From the NCBI RefSeq assembly GCF_049257235.1, contig NZ_JBMMUF010000004.1, forward strand, positions 124,001-188,000: a DNA stretch of 64,000 bases. Direction: 5' to 3'. Made by a program: the position numbers and the translations under genes. Each line of letters starts with the position of its first letter. Within the stretch, counting starts at the first letter, position 1. This DNA comes from Pseudoalteromonas sp049257235 (GTDB taxonomy: Bacteria; Pseudomonadota; Gammaproteobacteria; Enterobacterales; Alteromonadaceae). Shown in pieces: positions 9,516 through 22,200 of this stretch. The notes under the pieces are model-generated. The model did not search any database. It had not been told where the DNA came from and saw only the letters and a list, made by a program, of their open reading frames with translations.

Positions 9516-9977
9516 ATGTTTGCTTTTGTTAAGTGCCTAAGCCTGTCTTTTTTAATTACTTTTTCGCTATCGAGCTGGGCTGCACCTATGCATATTGGGT
9601 CAATAAGCCCTGCTGATTTACTTACCAATTATGAGGAGTTTAGCAAGGAATATGAAAGTTTTGAGGTGAGCGAGCAAGATATTAAAGATATGCAAAAGCT
9701 CGCTGGAAAATCTGTGTTGGTGTTGATGGGCACGTGGTGTCATGACAGTAAAAGGGAAGTGGGGCGATTTTTAAAGTTGCTAGATGCGAGCAAAGTAGAG
9801 TTGGCGAAATTAGAGTTAGTCGGTGTCGATTTTGATAAAAAAGATGACAAACACCTGTCAGAAAAATTCGCGCTTCAATATACACCGACGTTCATCATTC
9901 TTGCTGATGGTGACGAAATTCACCGTGTTATTGAAAAGCCACAAGGGACTCTCGCCCACGATTTAACGTCTTTTTAA
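9516..9977 (+). CDS. Secreted thioredoxin-fold protein with a single active-site cysteine
   Basis: A 153-residue protein with a clear Sec signal peptide (MFAFVKCLSLSFLITFSLSSWA, cleavage before APM). The mature part has a thioredoxin-like core: VLVLMGTWCHDSKREVGRFLKLL, where TWCHDSKRE occupies the position of the usual WCxxC, then the beta strand VELVGVDFDKKDD and YTPTFIILADGDE with the cis-Pro (TPT). Only the first cysteine of the motif is kept (C-H-D-S), so a monothiol or non-redox role is likelier than dithiol oxidoreduction. The start has AAGGAG upstream. It is divergent from the HDOD gene and lies before the giant protein gene, from which a weak hairpin separates it. The substrate is unknown. 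Confidence 0.8.
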   Translation: MFAFVKCLSLSFLITFSLSSWAAPMHIGSISPADLLTNYEEFSKEYESFEVSEQDIKDMQKLAGKSVLVLMGTWCHDSKREVGRFLKLLDASKVELAKLELVGVDFDKKDDKHLSEKFALQYTPTFIILADGDEIHRVIEKPQGTLAHDLTSF

Positions 9978-10011
9978 TCACCTAATACAACTCGTCAGAC
10001 CCTCATCCTCA

Positions 10012-10044
10012 CCCCCCATTGGCAGCATTGTCGTTGGGGGTTTT
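10012..10044 (+). terminator. Probable terminator after the thioredoxin-like gene
   Basis: C-rich arm CCCCCA and G-rich arm TGGGGG pair across a 16-base loop and are followed by TTTT. The stem is short and the loop large, so this is a moderate call. Confidence 0.5.
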
Positions 10045-10202
10045 ATGTTTCTTATAGGTACAAAAAAATATGAGAGGTTAATTTTTGAACTAAACTTAGT
10101 CGGATAAACGTATATACCCTAACTGGTCGCCCAAAGCTATGCAGATAGTTTCTGTATGAGTTCACACCCCGGTGCCGTGACAGGACATAGGAACTTAAAT
10201 TC

Positions 10203-13200
10203 ATGAGTGTACTTTCGACGCCTTTAAAAATATTAAAATACAAACTCATTACACCGTTTAAACGTTTTAAAATTTCGGCTTCTGCTCAGAACTCGCTGAT
10301 TAACCATGTTCGATTGACTGTTACGACTATGCCAAGAATGCGTGGTGTTTTGGGTGGACTAATGTTGTTATGTTCGTGGCATAGTGTGGCAGACATAAAC
10401 ATCTCCACCACTGTAACCACCCCCTGCGCTGACAGTAGCGGCACATTTACTGGTTCCAATTGCCAGATTTCCCCCTCACAAATTGAAGCGTATTTAAACG
10501 CTGGTTCAGATGTTGTTGTTGAATTGACTGGGGCAAATTTCTTAAATGTGAACTCGCCCATAACAAAATCAGCGGGGGGCAGTGCGACCCTCACACTAAA
10601 ATCTAGCGCCAAAGTAACCAACTTCGCATCTATAACAAGCACAAGCGGTACTCTAAATGTTGTTATGTGGGGCGATACGAATGATGACACTGGCGGCGGC
10701 GTGCAATTAGAAGCAGACATCAACACAAACGGTGGCCATTTTTGGGCTGGTGGCACCAATGGTAGTGGGGGTAGCAGTACTTGGAATGGAATTACCGTGG
10801 GGAATGGCCCGTCAAATGGTGGTTCAGGAGTTAATAGTAATGCGCTACAGTGGGTGAGCGCTAACATCACCACAGCTGGTGGTGAAGTGTTAATTTGGGC
10901 GGGGACAGGACCTGGTGTGAACGGGGTTTTTGTCAACGGAGCGAATAGCAACAGTATCAATTCAGGCAGCGGTAACGTCACTATTATCGCTGATAACGTA
11001 TCAGGCTCTGGCGCTAGTTCGATGCCTGTCACGACCACTGGCGTTTTTACGCTTTTACCGCACACTTCTTCCCAAGCACTCGGTTGGTCGCATAATGAAG
11101 GGGCAACTGACATTGACTTCAATAATGCGCAATACAACTATCTAAGGATCATTAATCTAGCGAATGTCACCGGCATCACACTCGGCGATTATACCGGTAT
11201 GAGTGGGGTGACGTTTAACTACACGGGTACCATAACCATTAGTGATCGTCTTGAAGCAGCAGGTCCAATTACTCTTATTGGCGGGCGGGTTTTAACCAAT
11301 GGTACAGGTTCAATCACCAGTTCTAATACGGGTGACATTTTTATTCAAGGTAAGACCGTCGCCAATGCTGGCATTCAAATTGACTCGGGCATTTATAAAA
11401 CTGGTGGCTCGACTTCAACTCTTACCCTAAAAAGTGTTGCGAGAGTCAGCGTTTACAGTGATATTGCTAGTGTTTCTGGCTCCCCGCTCAATATCATTTT
11501 GTGGAGTGATTACGACGACGGCGATCAAGGTGGTGTTTCATTAGTTGGAACGAATATTACCACCTATGGCGGACATGTTTGGGCGGGAGGGAGTACCGCA
11601 GGTGGGGCGACACAAAGCACTTGGAACGGCCTTACTGTTGGAGATGGCCCAAGTATTGGAGCAAGCGGTTACAATAATAACGCTCTTGATTTCGGCGCGA
11701 ATATCGCCACATCAGGTGGCGATGTCCTTATTTGGGCTGGCTCTGGCGTTAGTAACGACGCCAACAGAAGTGGTATTCAAGTTGATGCAGCAGGAGGCTC
11801 GTCCATTGATGCAGGCACAGGGAACGTCACGCTGATAGCAGACTACATTCTGGATTCGACAGCCGGTTCATTGTCGCTCAATATTTCGAGTCAAGGGCAC
11901 TTTACCCTGTTACCTAACTCCCCATCTAAGTCGCTGACTTGGTCGCACGGTGAGAATGCTGGTGGCTTATTGAATTTTGGCGGTGACTATAACTACCTTT
12001 ACTTCGGCTCTGATTTTTCAGCTCTGTCAGGGGTTACGCTCGGTGACTACACAGGCATGAGCCCAGTGATATTCAATTACACCGGTGCAGTCTCAATAAC
12101 TAATAGCATCAACGTGAATGGACCTATTTCGGTTTACGGTGGAAGTATTGCGACTTCCGGAACGGGAGCTCTTAGCGCTAACAACAGCGACATAATTCTT
12201 GATGCCGATACAGGGAGTGACCTTGCAGGCAGCGTCGTATCAATGAGTATCGGGGCTAACGTTACCACGGTAGGGACCGGCAATATTTCTATGCTCTCCA
12301 GAGGTCATACTGGCACAGGTAATGTGATCACGCTGGGCGCCGTGAATGTGAGCGCAGTAGGAACATTGTCAGTTACAAGTACGCGGCCTGCTTCAGGCGC
12401 TAATCGTGGCATTGATGTCATTGGCACGTCATTGAGTGCGGGAGGTGATATTACCCTTGTTGGTTCATCAGGCACTAATGCGGTGTGGGATATTAATCTC
12501 AATGGCGCAAGTATTACCAGTACTTCGGGTAATATTTCCATAACCTCAGTAGGTGCGCAAATCAATGATCAGTTCACCTTGCAAGGCACTAATAGCATTA
12601 CTACTGGCAGCGGCAATATCACATTGAGTGGTAATGACTTTAATGTTAGTAGTAATACACTAACAATCAGCACTCCGGGCATATTTACCGTTGAACCTAC
12701 CAATATTGGCTTCAATTCGGATTTAGACGCTAATTATGGCGAGTTTGATCAAGATTCATTCACTTGGTCTGCATCAGGATCACCAGATATCACAGTCGGC
12801 GGGAGTCTGGCCAACACCATTATCCAAAACGCCGATACCATGGCTGGTGTTGTGATAGGAAAGGCAACAAACGAGTCTGGTGTACTTATCTCCGGAGATA
12901 CAAACTTAGGTGGTACGTTCACTGTTTATGGCTCAGATATTATCCAGTCTGGCACGGTCACTACTGGTGGTAGCGTTAATTATATTTCTAATAAAACGGA
13001 TCATGCTGATGGCGCAGAGGCGATAACCGTTAATGGGGCACTTGATGCTGGTAGCGCAGATATTAATATCAGCACACAAAGTGGAGATATTATAATTGGC
13101 GCGGATATTACCACTACATCAACAAATAGTACCGCTATCGTGCTTAATGCCGGTGACGCTGCAGGTGCAGGGGATAGTAGTGGCGGTAATGTTATTTTAA

Positions 13201-16200
13201 ATTCGGGTAATCTTAGTGTTGGCAGTGGTGGAAGAATCACTGTTTATACTGGTGATTATTATGACTCATTTGGTTTGGGGGGGCTAGTTGCAGGTGGCGC
13301 TGGCAGTGCATTCTATAATTCCGATGGCTCCGGATTGTCTTTTACCTCAAGTATCAACGTGGTGTATCGTCAAAGTAGTGCATCATTACCCAAAGCATTA
13401 AAGATTAATGGTGCAAGTCAATACGTGACCTTGCCCACATCCGGTTGGGCTGATATTAGCAATACCATAACTATCGAAGGTTGGTTTAAAGTCGATAGCA
13501 GTGCTAATGGTGACATTATAACGCGTCATAATAACTCTACTGCTACAGTGCAGCTGCTTTGGGGGCTTCGTTACCGTAATAACGCCTTCATGCTGCATAT
13601 TTCTGATACTGCTAATCATTATCGCTGCACCTCGCAAACTGACCCCAATGCCGATGGCAAATGGCATCATGTTGCAGCGATGTTTGAGAGCGGGGTAGGC
13701 ATTCGTATTTTTATCGACGGTGTTGAAGAAGAAGTACAAAACTGCGTCACAGTAGGAACAGGGTTAAATCTGACCATTCCAAATTCTGGCGTCAATGCGT
13801 TAATTGGTCGTTACTACGATGGTAGCAGTCCGTTCGTTGGTAGTATGGATGAATTGCGGGTATGGAGCACCACACGCACAGAGCAGCAAATCCGCGAAAA
13901 CATGATGCGTACTGTACCAGCCGACTCGGTGGGGTTGGTCGCTTACTATACCTTTGAGCACGACAGCGGCACATTTGTCAGTGATGTATCGGGTAATGGT
14001 CTCAATGGCACCCTCACTGGCAGTGACAGTAATTGGATAGACACTCGCGCGTTTAACTCTTGGCTTGATAACTCAACAGATTGGAACGATGCGGCGAACT
14101 GGAGTTTGGGTAATGTGCCCGTGCATTCAGATAATGTTGGCATTTACGCTTCGATAAACAGTCCCACAATAGCTGCAAATGGCTCAGGAGCAGCCGGAAG
14201 TGCATTAGATTTTGACGGCGTTGATGATTATATCTCCTTTGCTGATGCCGACATCCTTGATGGTTTGAGTGCCATGACGATTGAAGTATGGGTGTGGGGT
14301 ATCGACCCTGACGGCTCGGCTGTAGTCACCAAAGATGGTGTGTTTTCTTTAGAAACGGGCAGCACCGGAAATATTGCCATGTACTTCGGTGATGGCACAA
14401 CAACATCTGCCGGCGCTGATACGATTGTCACCGGTGCGCTTAAAGATAACCAATGGAATCATATTGCTGCATCCCGCGATGGCAGTGGCAATGTAAATAT
14501 TTACGTAAACGGTATCTTTGTGGGTAGTGGTGTTGATACCGATACGGGTAGCAATGCTAATGGGCTCAGCATAGGAGGCTATCCGCCGCCCTCTACATAC
14601 AAACATGAGGGTAAACTCGATGATGTTCGTATTTGGAATATCGCGCGGACTGAAGCTCAGATCCGTGACACCATGAATGTTACCTTGAGTGGTTCTGAAG
14701 CGGGGTTGATAGCGTATTACAAATTCGATGAGGGTTCAGGAACCACTCTGACAGACCTCACTGCGAATGGAAACAACGGTACCTTAACGTTCATGGATGA
14801 CAGTGACTGGGTTACGTCAACCGCGTATATTGGTAATCCTGCAGTGCATCATCTTTTTGTCCAGTCTACTGCTACGCCCACACTGAATACATCGATAGAT
14901 GTTAACGGTCATTTGTTTTTGGATAACAACCTCGACCTCAACGGAAACACCGTTGACTTAGGCGAAACGGGGTACTTGTATGAAATGGCTGGCTTATTCA
15001 CTGACTCTGTGGGCAGTGGTGGTATTGTGGCAACTCGTGAGCTTGCAAATATCAGTGCAGAAGATGTCGCAGGGTTAAAGGCGTTGTTAACGACCACTGC
15101 GAATATGGGAAGCACTACCATAACCCGCTCTCATGGCGCCCTGAGTGACCCTGTCAGCATCAATCGTGCCTATGATATTAGCCCTACCAATAACAGCAGC
15201 TTGAATGCGACGCTGGTGCTTAATTACAACGACAATGAACTTAATGGCATCACGGAAACCGATCTGGGTTTATATAAGTCCACTGACTCAGGTTCAACAT
15301 GGCAAGGAGTAGAGGCCACACTTGATGACACTAATAATACCCTGACAGTTACTGGGTTATCTGGCTTTTCTAGTTGGACTGCCGCGGATGTGACTACTGC
15401 TGACAGCGATAATGACGGCATTAGCGATTTTGATGAAGGTTATAGTAATACTGGCACTGCCAGTACTGACACCGATGGTGATGGCATTGCCGATTACATT
15501 GATACCGACTCAGACAATGACAATATTCCCGATAGCATTGAAGGGGTTGCTGACGCTGACAGCAGCGGCATAGCAGATCGTTTGGAAGTTAACAGGAACA
15601 CGGCTGGCGCCGCACTAGCACTCGCTTTTGATGGTGTGAATGACTATGTCAACGTCGGTACAGGGGTTGCTGATTTCCAAGTTGCTCAACTGTTTTCAGT
15701 GGAAGCTTGGGTGAAGCTCGACTCTGCGCCAGCTTCAACTGGGTATATTTTGTCGAAGTTTTCCCCAGGTGGTGGACAACGAGAGCTTTGGTTTTTAGCA
15801 GTAAATAATGATTTAACGGTTAAATTTCACCGTGAGGTCGCGCCTTGGGATGTATTCAGCGAATCAACGCTTGAAGTAGGTCGTTGGCACCATATTGCGG
15901 GTGTTTATGATGGGGCCAATATTAGTATTTACATCGATGGCGTACTAAGAGGCACTCAAACTTCAGGCGCTATGGCAGACAAAAGTGGTTTAGCTGAAAA
16001 AAATCTCACCATTGGTAGCCACTCACTAGGAGGTGATTACTTCCCAGGCCAGATCGATGAAGTTCGCATCTGGGATGATGCCCGCTCTGAAGAAGAGCTT
16101 CGTACGTTCATGATGCAGCAACTACAGGGGGATGAAGCCAATCTAGTTGCTTATTACCGGTTAGATGATGGTGCAGGTGGTACAGCCGTGGACTCCAGTG

Positions 16201-19200
16201 TAACTGGTGCCAATGGTACCCTTACTAACATGGATACGCTCCACTCTTGGGTGCCTTCCACCGCCTTCAACAACTGGGTGGGTATCAGCACAAATTGGCA
16301 TGATCCGAGTAACTGGAGCCTCAAAAACGTACCCATAGAGCAAGATAATATTGGTATTTATACCACCGCTAACCAGCCCATTATGAGTGCTGCGAGTGCA
16401 TATAGCACGGGCAGTGCCATCACGCTTAATGGTACTACGCAGTACGTCAACGTCACACCAAGCCCATTGGCTGATATTGGTAATACTAATACGGCGACGA
16501 TAGAGGCGTGGATTAAGCCCGCAGATTTAGCGGATACGCAGGTTATTGCCGGTTTTGGTAAAGCGGACAATTCCGCTGATGTGCAGTTTAGGCTCCTCGG
16601 CGACAAACTCAACATATACATGAGTAATGCAAGCTCTGCAGAGAGTTCGTTAAGTTTATCCAGCACTGAATCTATTCCAACGGGGCAGTGGACTCATGTT
16701 GCCGTCACGTTTACAAGCGCAGGCAAAGTGACCCTGTATATCAACGGAGAAATTGAGGCGGCCTCTACAACATCGGAGTACGTAGTGTCTTTGGCAACCA
16801 TGCTAATAGGAAACACTTGGTACGTTACACCACAAAGCCTTTATTACGCGGGTGATATCGATGAACTTAGAATTTGGGATAGCGCCCGAACTCTGGGGGA
16901 TATTCGCGACAACATGAAGCGTACACTAAGTGGCTCTGAGAGTGGATTGGTTGGTTACTATAAACTTGATGGGGACGTCTTGGATTCAGCGGGAGGAGAT
17001 CAGCCAGGGAGTGTTGTAAATGCACCAAGCTTTAATGCGTCATCAATATTTACGGGCGGCACTATTGCGTTTGATGATATGTATCTGTCAAACAGCGCGG
17101 TACTGACCATTAACACCGGCTTTACGGTTGCCAACAATCTTTTTGTAAATAGTAATATCGACTTAAATGGTCAAACAATTACGTTGGGAGCTACTGCTAC
17201 CTTGTTTGAAGCTGCACTGATCAGCGATTCTCTCGAGTTTGGCGGCATCACTACAACTCGGGCATTAAGCAATATCAGCTCAGAAAACGTTGGTGGTCTG
17301 GGCGCCATACTTACGACGACTGCGAATATGGGCGTTACCACAATAACCCGTAGCCACGCGGCATTGACAGATCCCGTTAGTATTAAGCGCCAATATAACA
17401 TCACACCCACTACGAATACCGGCTTAAATGCAACACTGGTGTTTGAGTATGACGATACCGAGCTCAATAGTATCAACGAAGACTTTTTACTCTTGTATAA
17501 GTCAACAGATAGTGGTGCGACATGGACAAGCCAAAGTGCAACTGTGCTTGATACAACAGCGAATACCATGACCTTGTCTGGTTTAGATGGGTTTTCTGTT
17601 TGGACCGGCTCAATGGATCCTTTGATTGATACCGATGGCGATGGTGAACCTGATATTACCGACACGGATGATGATAATGATGGCCTTAGCGATAGTGATG
17701 AGTTAACACTTGGCACAAACCCTCTGGTTGTTGATACCGATGGCGATGGCATTTCCGATGGTGATGAAGTTGCTAATGGTGGTAACCCTTTAAATGCACC
17801 TCCTGTGATAGCTCAAAACAGCCCGCTCACGATAACCATAGATGAAGATGAAAGCCCTACAGCTTGGGTATCACCCAGTGTTGTGGCTAGTGATCTTGAT
17901 GGTGACACGCTTACTTGGACGCTTAGTCGCGACGGCTTACACGGTACTGCATTGGTATCAGGAACTGGCAGCAGCCCAGCTACCTTAGATTACACCCCGG
18001 ATGCTGATTACTACGGGGTTGATTACTTTGAGCTCACCGTCAGCGATGGCACAGAGTCAGACACGTTGTCTATCAAAGTAATTGTTAATGCTCAGCCCGA
18101 GCCTGGAGACCCAGCAGCGGGTGGGGCTTCAGCTATCAATAACTTTATACCTTATACCGTCAGTGGTTTGCCGGTATATGACCATGAAGGCTCGAGTGAC
18201 CCAACTAATGGCGGTGCGTCTGTGCAACCAACACAAATTGACATTAGTTCTTGTTCAGCGGATGGGGCAACCCCAGGCAATCAACCAAGTACATGGATTA
18301 AGTATGAAGATACAGATACCGACCTAAATACCACCAATGATGCATACCTCGTAATGCGTATGCGTTTGGATGCAAACCCTTCTGAGCGTGGCCGTAACGG
18401 TTCTGGGCTAATCAGCTCGCATTGGAACTTCATGATCGATATCGAAAACGATGGCAGTAACGACTACATCATTGATGTTGACGGTACCTTTGCGTCGAAC
18501 CTAGTCGATAGGGTGTGGATGTATCAAGACGATAACAACAACTTCACGATTGACGATGGTGCTGCGGTAAATTCTTATATTGCAGCGGGCTCTAATGCAA
18601 CCAGTGCAGAACAAGCAACATCAGTTGTGACTATCACAGAAGATCAGTCGGTTGTGTGCGGCAGCAGTTATGACTTCTTCCTTGACGTACGAATTCCTGT
18701 GGACGATTTCCCTGATGGCTTCGCTAACTATGATGCGAATGTGGGTATTGGTGTGTTCTATTCGTCATCAGCGTCGAATACCGACCCATTGCAAAAAGAC
18801 TGGCAGGGTTTCCGTGATGTACCGCCAGATACGTTTGAAGCTGTTAATGGCGGTTTTGCAGCGCCAGTAGGCAGTATTGCAGGAAGTGTTTTTGTAGATA
18901 GTAATGGCGACGATTTTTATCAAAGCGCTGTTGAAAGTGCACACAGTACTCAAAGCATTGATATTTTCACCGAAGCAGGTGTGCAGCTTGTCGCTGGTAC
19001 AGACTACACCTTTACCGATAATGGCGATAGCTATGGTGTTACAAACCTAGCAGCAGGTAATTATCGAATTCAAAATACAGCATCAGCTGGGGTTACTCAG
19101 CTTACTAAAAATGTCACGGTACAGGGCGCGGCGACAGCAGCCATTGATATACCTGTGCGAGCCATCTCTGAAATAACCGTTTTCGTCTATGAAGACCTCG

Positions 19201-22200
19201 ACGGTGACGGCTTCTATGATGCTGGGGAGTCTGGTATTGATGGCGCTGGTATTGAATTGGATAACGTTAGCCAAGGTAATACTGCTGGTGGTGGTTTCCT
19301 CACCATCGATTTTACCGCCAAGGCCGATGGCCCTTATACCGTTACACAAGCCGCAGTGCCTGCTGGTTATGTTGCCAGCTCAGCGGTCAATGTAAGCGTA
19401 AACTATACTAGCGGCTCCAATTTGTCTGTCAGTTTTGGTGTGGTCAAGGCCGGTGAAATATCGGGCGTGGTCTACAACGACAAAGACGGCGATGCGACCA
19501 AAGACAGTTCTGAGTCAGGGTTGTCAGGAGTGAGTATCACGGTGACTAATGAAGCCGACACCGTGGTAGGTAGTGCTACTACAGGAAGCGATGGTTCATA
19601 CCGAATCACTGGTTTAACACCGAACACTAAATATTATGTTGCTCAATCGAACCTTGCTGGATATGCCAGCACTACCAGTGACTTGTTGCCAACGTCGTTT
19701 GGTTCTGGTGGTAGTTCGGTCATTAACTTTGGTGATGTTTTAGAGGGTAAAGTATCGGGATTTGTTTTCAGTGATGACAATGGTAACAGTCGAGTCGATG
19801 ATGGTGAGCAAGGTTTGCAGTTTGTCACCATCACTATTTATAACCAAGGTAATAGCGCCATTTCGATTAGTGGCACAAGCTATCAACCTGGTGACATTGT
19901 TACTGCAGTTCGCACTAATGCTGATGGTTTCTACGAGGCTACTTTACCTGAGGGACGCTATCGCATTGAAGAGACAGACCCGCTTGGTTATGTCAGTGTA
20001 AGCTCAAATTCTAAGAACGTAACATTACCCAGTACCCAGACTATCGCGAACTTTGCTGATATGAAGCAGGGCGTGGTAACTGGCTTGGTATTTAATGATC
20101 TTAATGCCAATGGCAAATTAGATCCCGGTGAGCCTGGCGTTAATGGTATGACTATGACCATAACCTCAGGACCAGTAGTCGACACAACGCAATCAGATGG
20201 TAGCTTCTACTTTGGCAATCTTGCAGATGGCGGTTACACACTGACGATGACTGTGCCAACAGGATTTGTTTCCACCACTCAAGAGAGTCAGTCTGTAACC
20301 ATCAGTGATACTAATGTCAATGCAGGCCTGCAGTTCGGGGTTAAGATATCAGGAACTATTGATGGTGAAATCTATCATGATCTCAATGGTAATTTACGCC
20401 GTGATGCGGGTGAGGAAGGTATTGGTGGCGTAACCCTCACACTTGATGGTGGTGCGACAACGACCTCTCTTATTAATGGTCATTACAGTTTCACTGGGCT
20501 GACAGCGAATCAAGCCTATGAAGTAGTTGAAACAGACCCGACCAACTATGTAAGTACTACCACAAATAACATTACCGTAACCCTAGATGCTAATGGTCGT
20601 GCTGATAGAGCTGCGACATTTGGCGATCAGTTCCAAGGGGTCGTTGCAGGCACTGTTTTTGAGGATATAGACGCCAATGGTGCCCAAGATGCGCTAGAGC
20701 AAAGCTTACCCGGCGTTGTGATGAGCCTCACAGGCTTTGTCGACACACTCTCAAGTAACAGTGGCAGTTTTGAGTTCGTTAAAGTGAGCGGCAGTGGTCT
20801 GAGTCTGTCGGCGGCGGTGCCAAATGGATATGCAGTGACCACTAACAACAACCCTGAAACTATTGATATGACTGCTTATGATGGCAGTAGTAACTACGGT
20901 TTACAGCCAGATGCTACGGTTCTGGGTTACGTATTTAGCGATGCGAATGGGAATGGCGTTCAAGACGGTGAGGAAACGCCTTTGGCCGGAGCTACGGTTT
21001 CTATGCTATCAGGCGAGACCGGTGTTTCAGATGTCAATGGGCTAGTACGTTTAAGCGGCATAACCCCCGGACTCAATACGGTATCGATTTCCGCTTTGTC
21101 AGGGTATACCGATACAACAGTAACGAGCATTCAGCTATATGCTGAGGCTGGGCAAACGGCAACCGTGCGCTTTGGTAAATTCATTAATGTGGCGCCTTGG
21201 GCACGCCCAGAGATTTTCACTGTGGCCGAGAATGCAGCGACATCGACCGTGATAGGCACAGTAGTATCCGGTGATGATAACGGTGATGCTGTGACTTATA
21301 GCATTAGTGCAGGTAATGGCGCAGGTCTGTTTGCCATAGATGCTAATACAGGGGTAATTACTCTGATTGGGGCACTGGATTTTGAAACCACCGCATCGTA
21401 TACATTGACGATAACCGTAAGCGATGGCTCACTCACATCGACGGCAGATATCACAGTCTCTGTTACTGATGTCAATGAAGCCCCAGTGGCCGATAACCAG
21501 AGTGTTTCCGTCAACGAGGATAGCGCGATTAGCGTTACCTTAACGGGCTCTGATGTCGACGGTGATAACCTGAGCTACACTGTGGCAACGCAACCCAGTA
21601 GTGGCACCTTAACCGGGACTGCTCCTAATCTGACTTACACGCCAAGCGCAAATTTCAATGGCGGAGATAGCTTTACATTTACCGTTTCTGATGGCGTTTT
21701 GACTTCTAACACGGCGACCATCAGCATCACGGTGAACTCGGTTAATGATCTACCGGTTGCAACTGCACAAACCGTGTCGACAAATGAAGATAGTGCTGTA
21801 GCCGTGACCTTAGCCGGAACAGATATTGACGGCTCCATAGTGAGTTATGCAGTGGTCAATGCACCAGCTAATGGCACCTTGAGTGGCACAGTGCCTAACC
21901 TCACCTATACGCCAAACGGTAATTACAATGGTAGTGATTCATTTACTTTCACCGTTACCGACAACCAAGGCGCAACTTCAGTAGCGGCAACCGTAAGCAT
22001 CACTGTTAACTCAGTGAACGATGCGCCTATTGCCACTGCACAAAGCGTCACCACTACAGAGGATGCTGCTCTAGCAGTGACATTAAGCGGCCTCGATGTG
22101 GATGGCACCATTGCCAGTTACGCTGTGGTAACTGGGCCAAGTAGTGGCACCTTGAGTGGCACAGCACCGAACTTGAACTACACACCAAGTGCCGAATTCA

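Noticed and set aside
10330..10395. Lipoprotein signal in the giant protein (LMLLC)
   Set aside because: The residue before the Cys is Leu, not Gly, Ala or Ser, so the lipobox is not met.
17171..17752. 193-residue open frame on the minus strand inside the giant gene
   Set aside because: Its composition (Ser/Val/Pro-rich) is the antisense reading of the Asp/Thr/Gly repeat codons; the same happens all along the giant gene, for example at 10286-11137. No ribosome site or motif.
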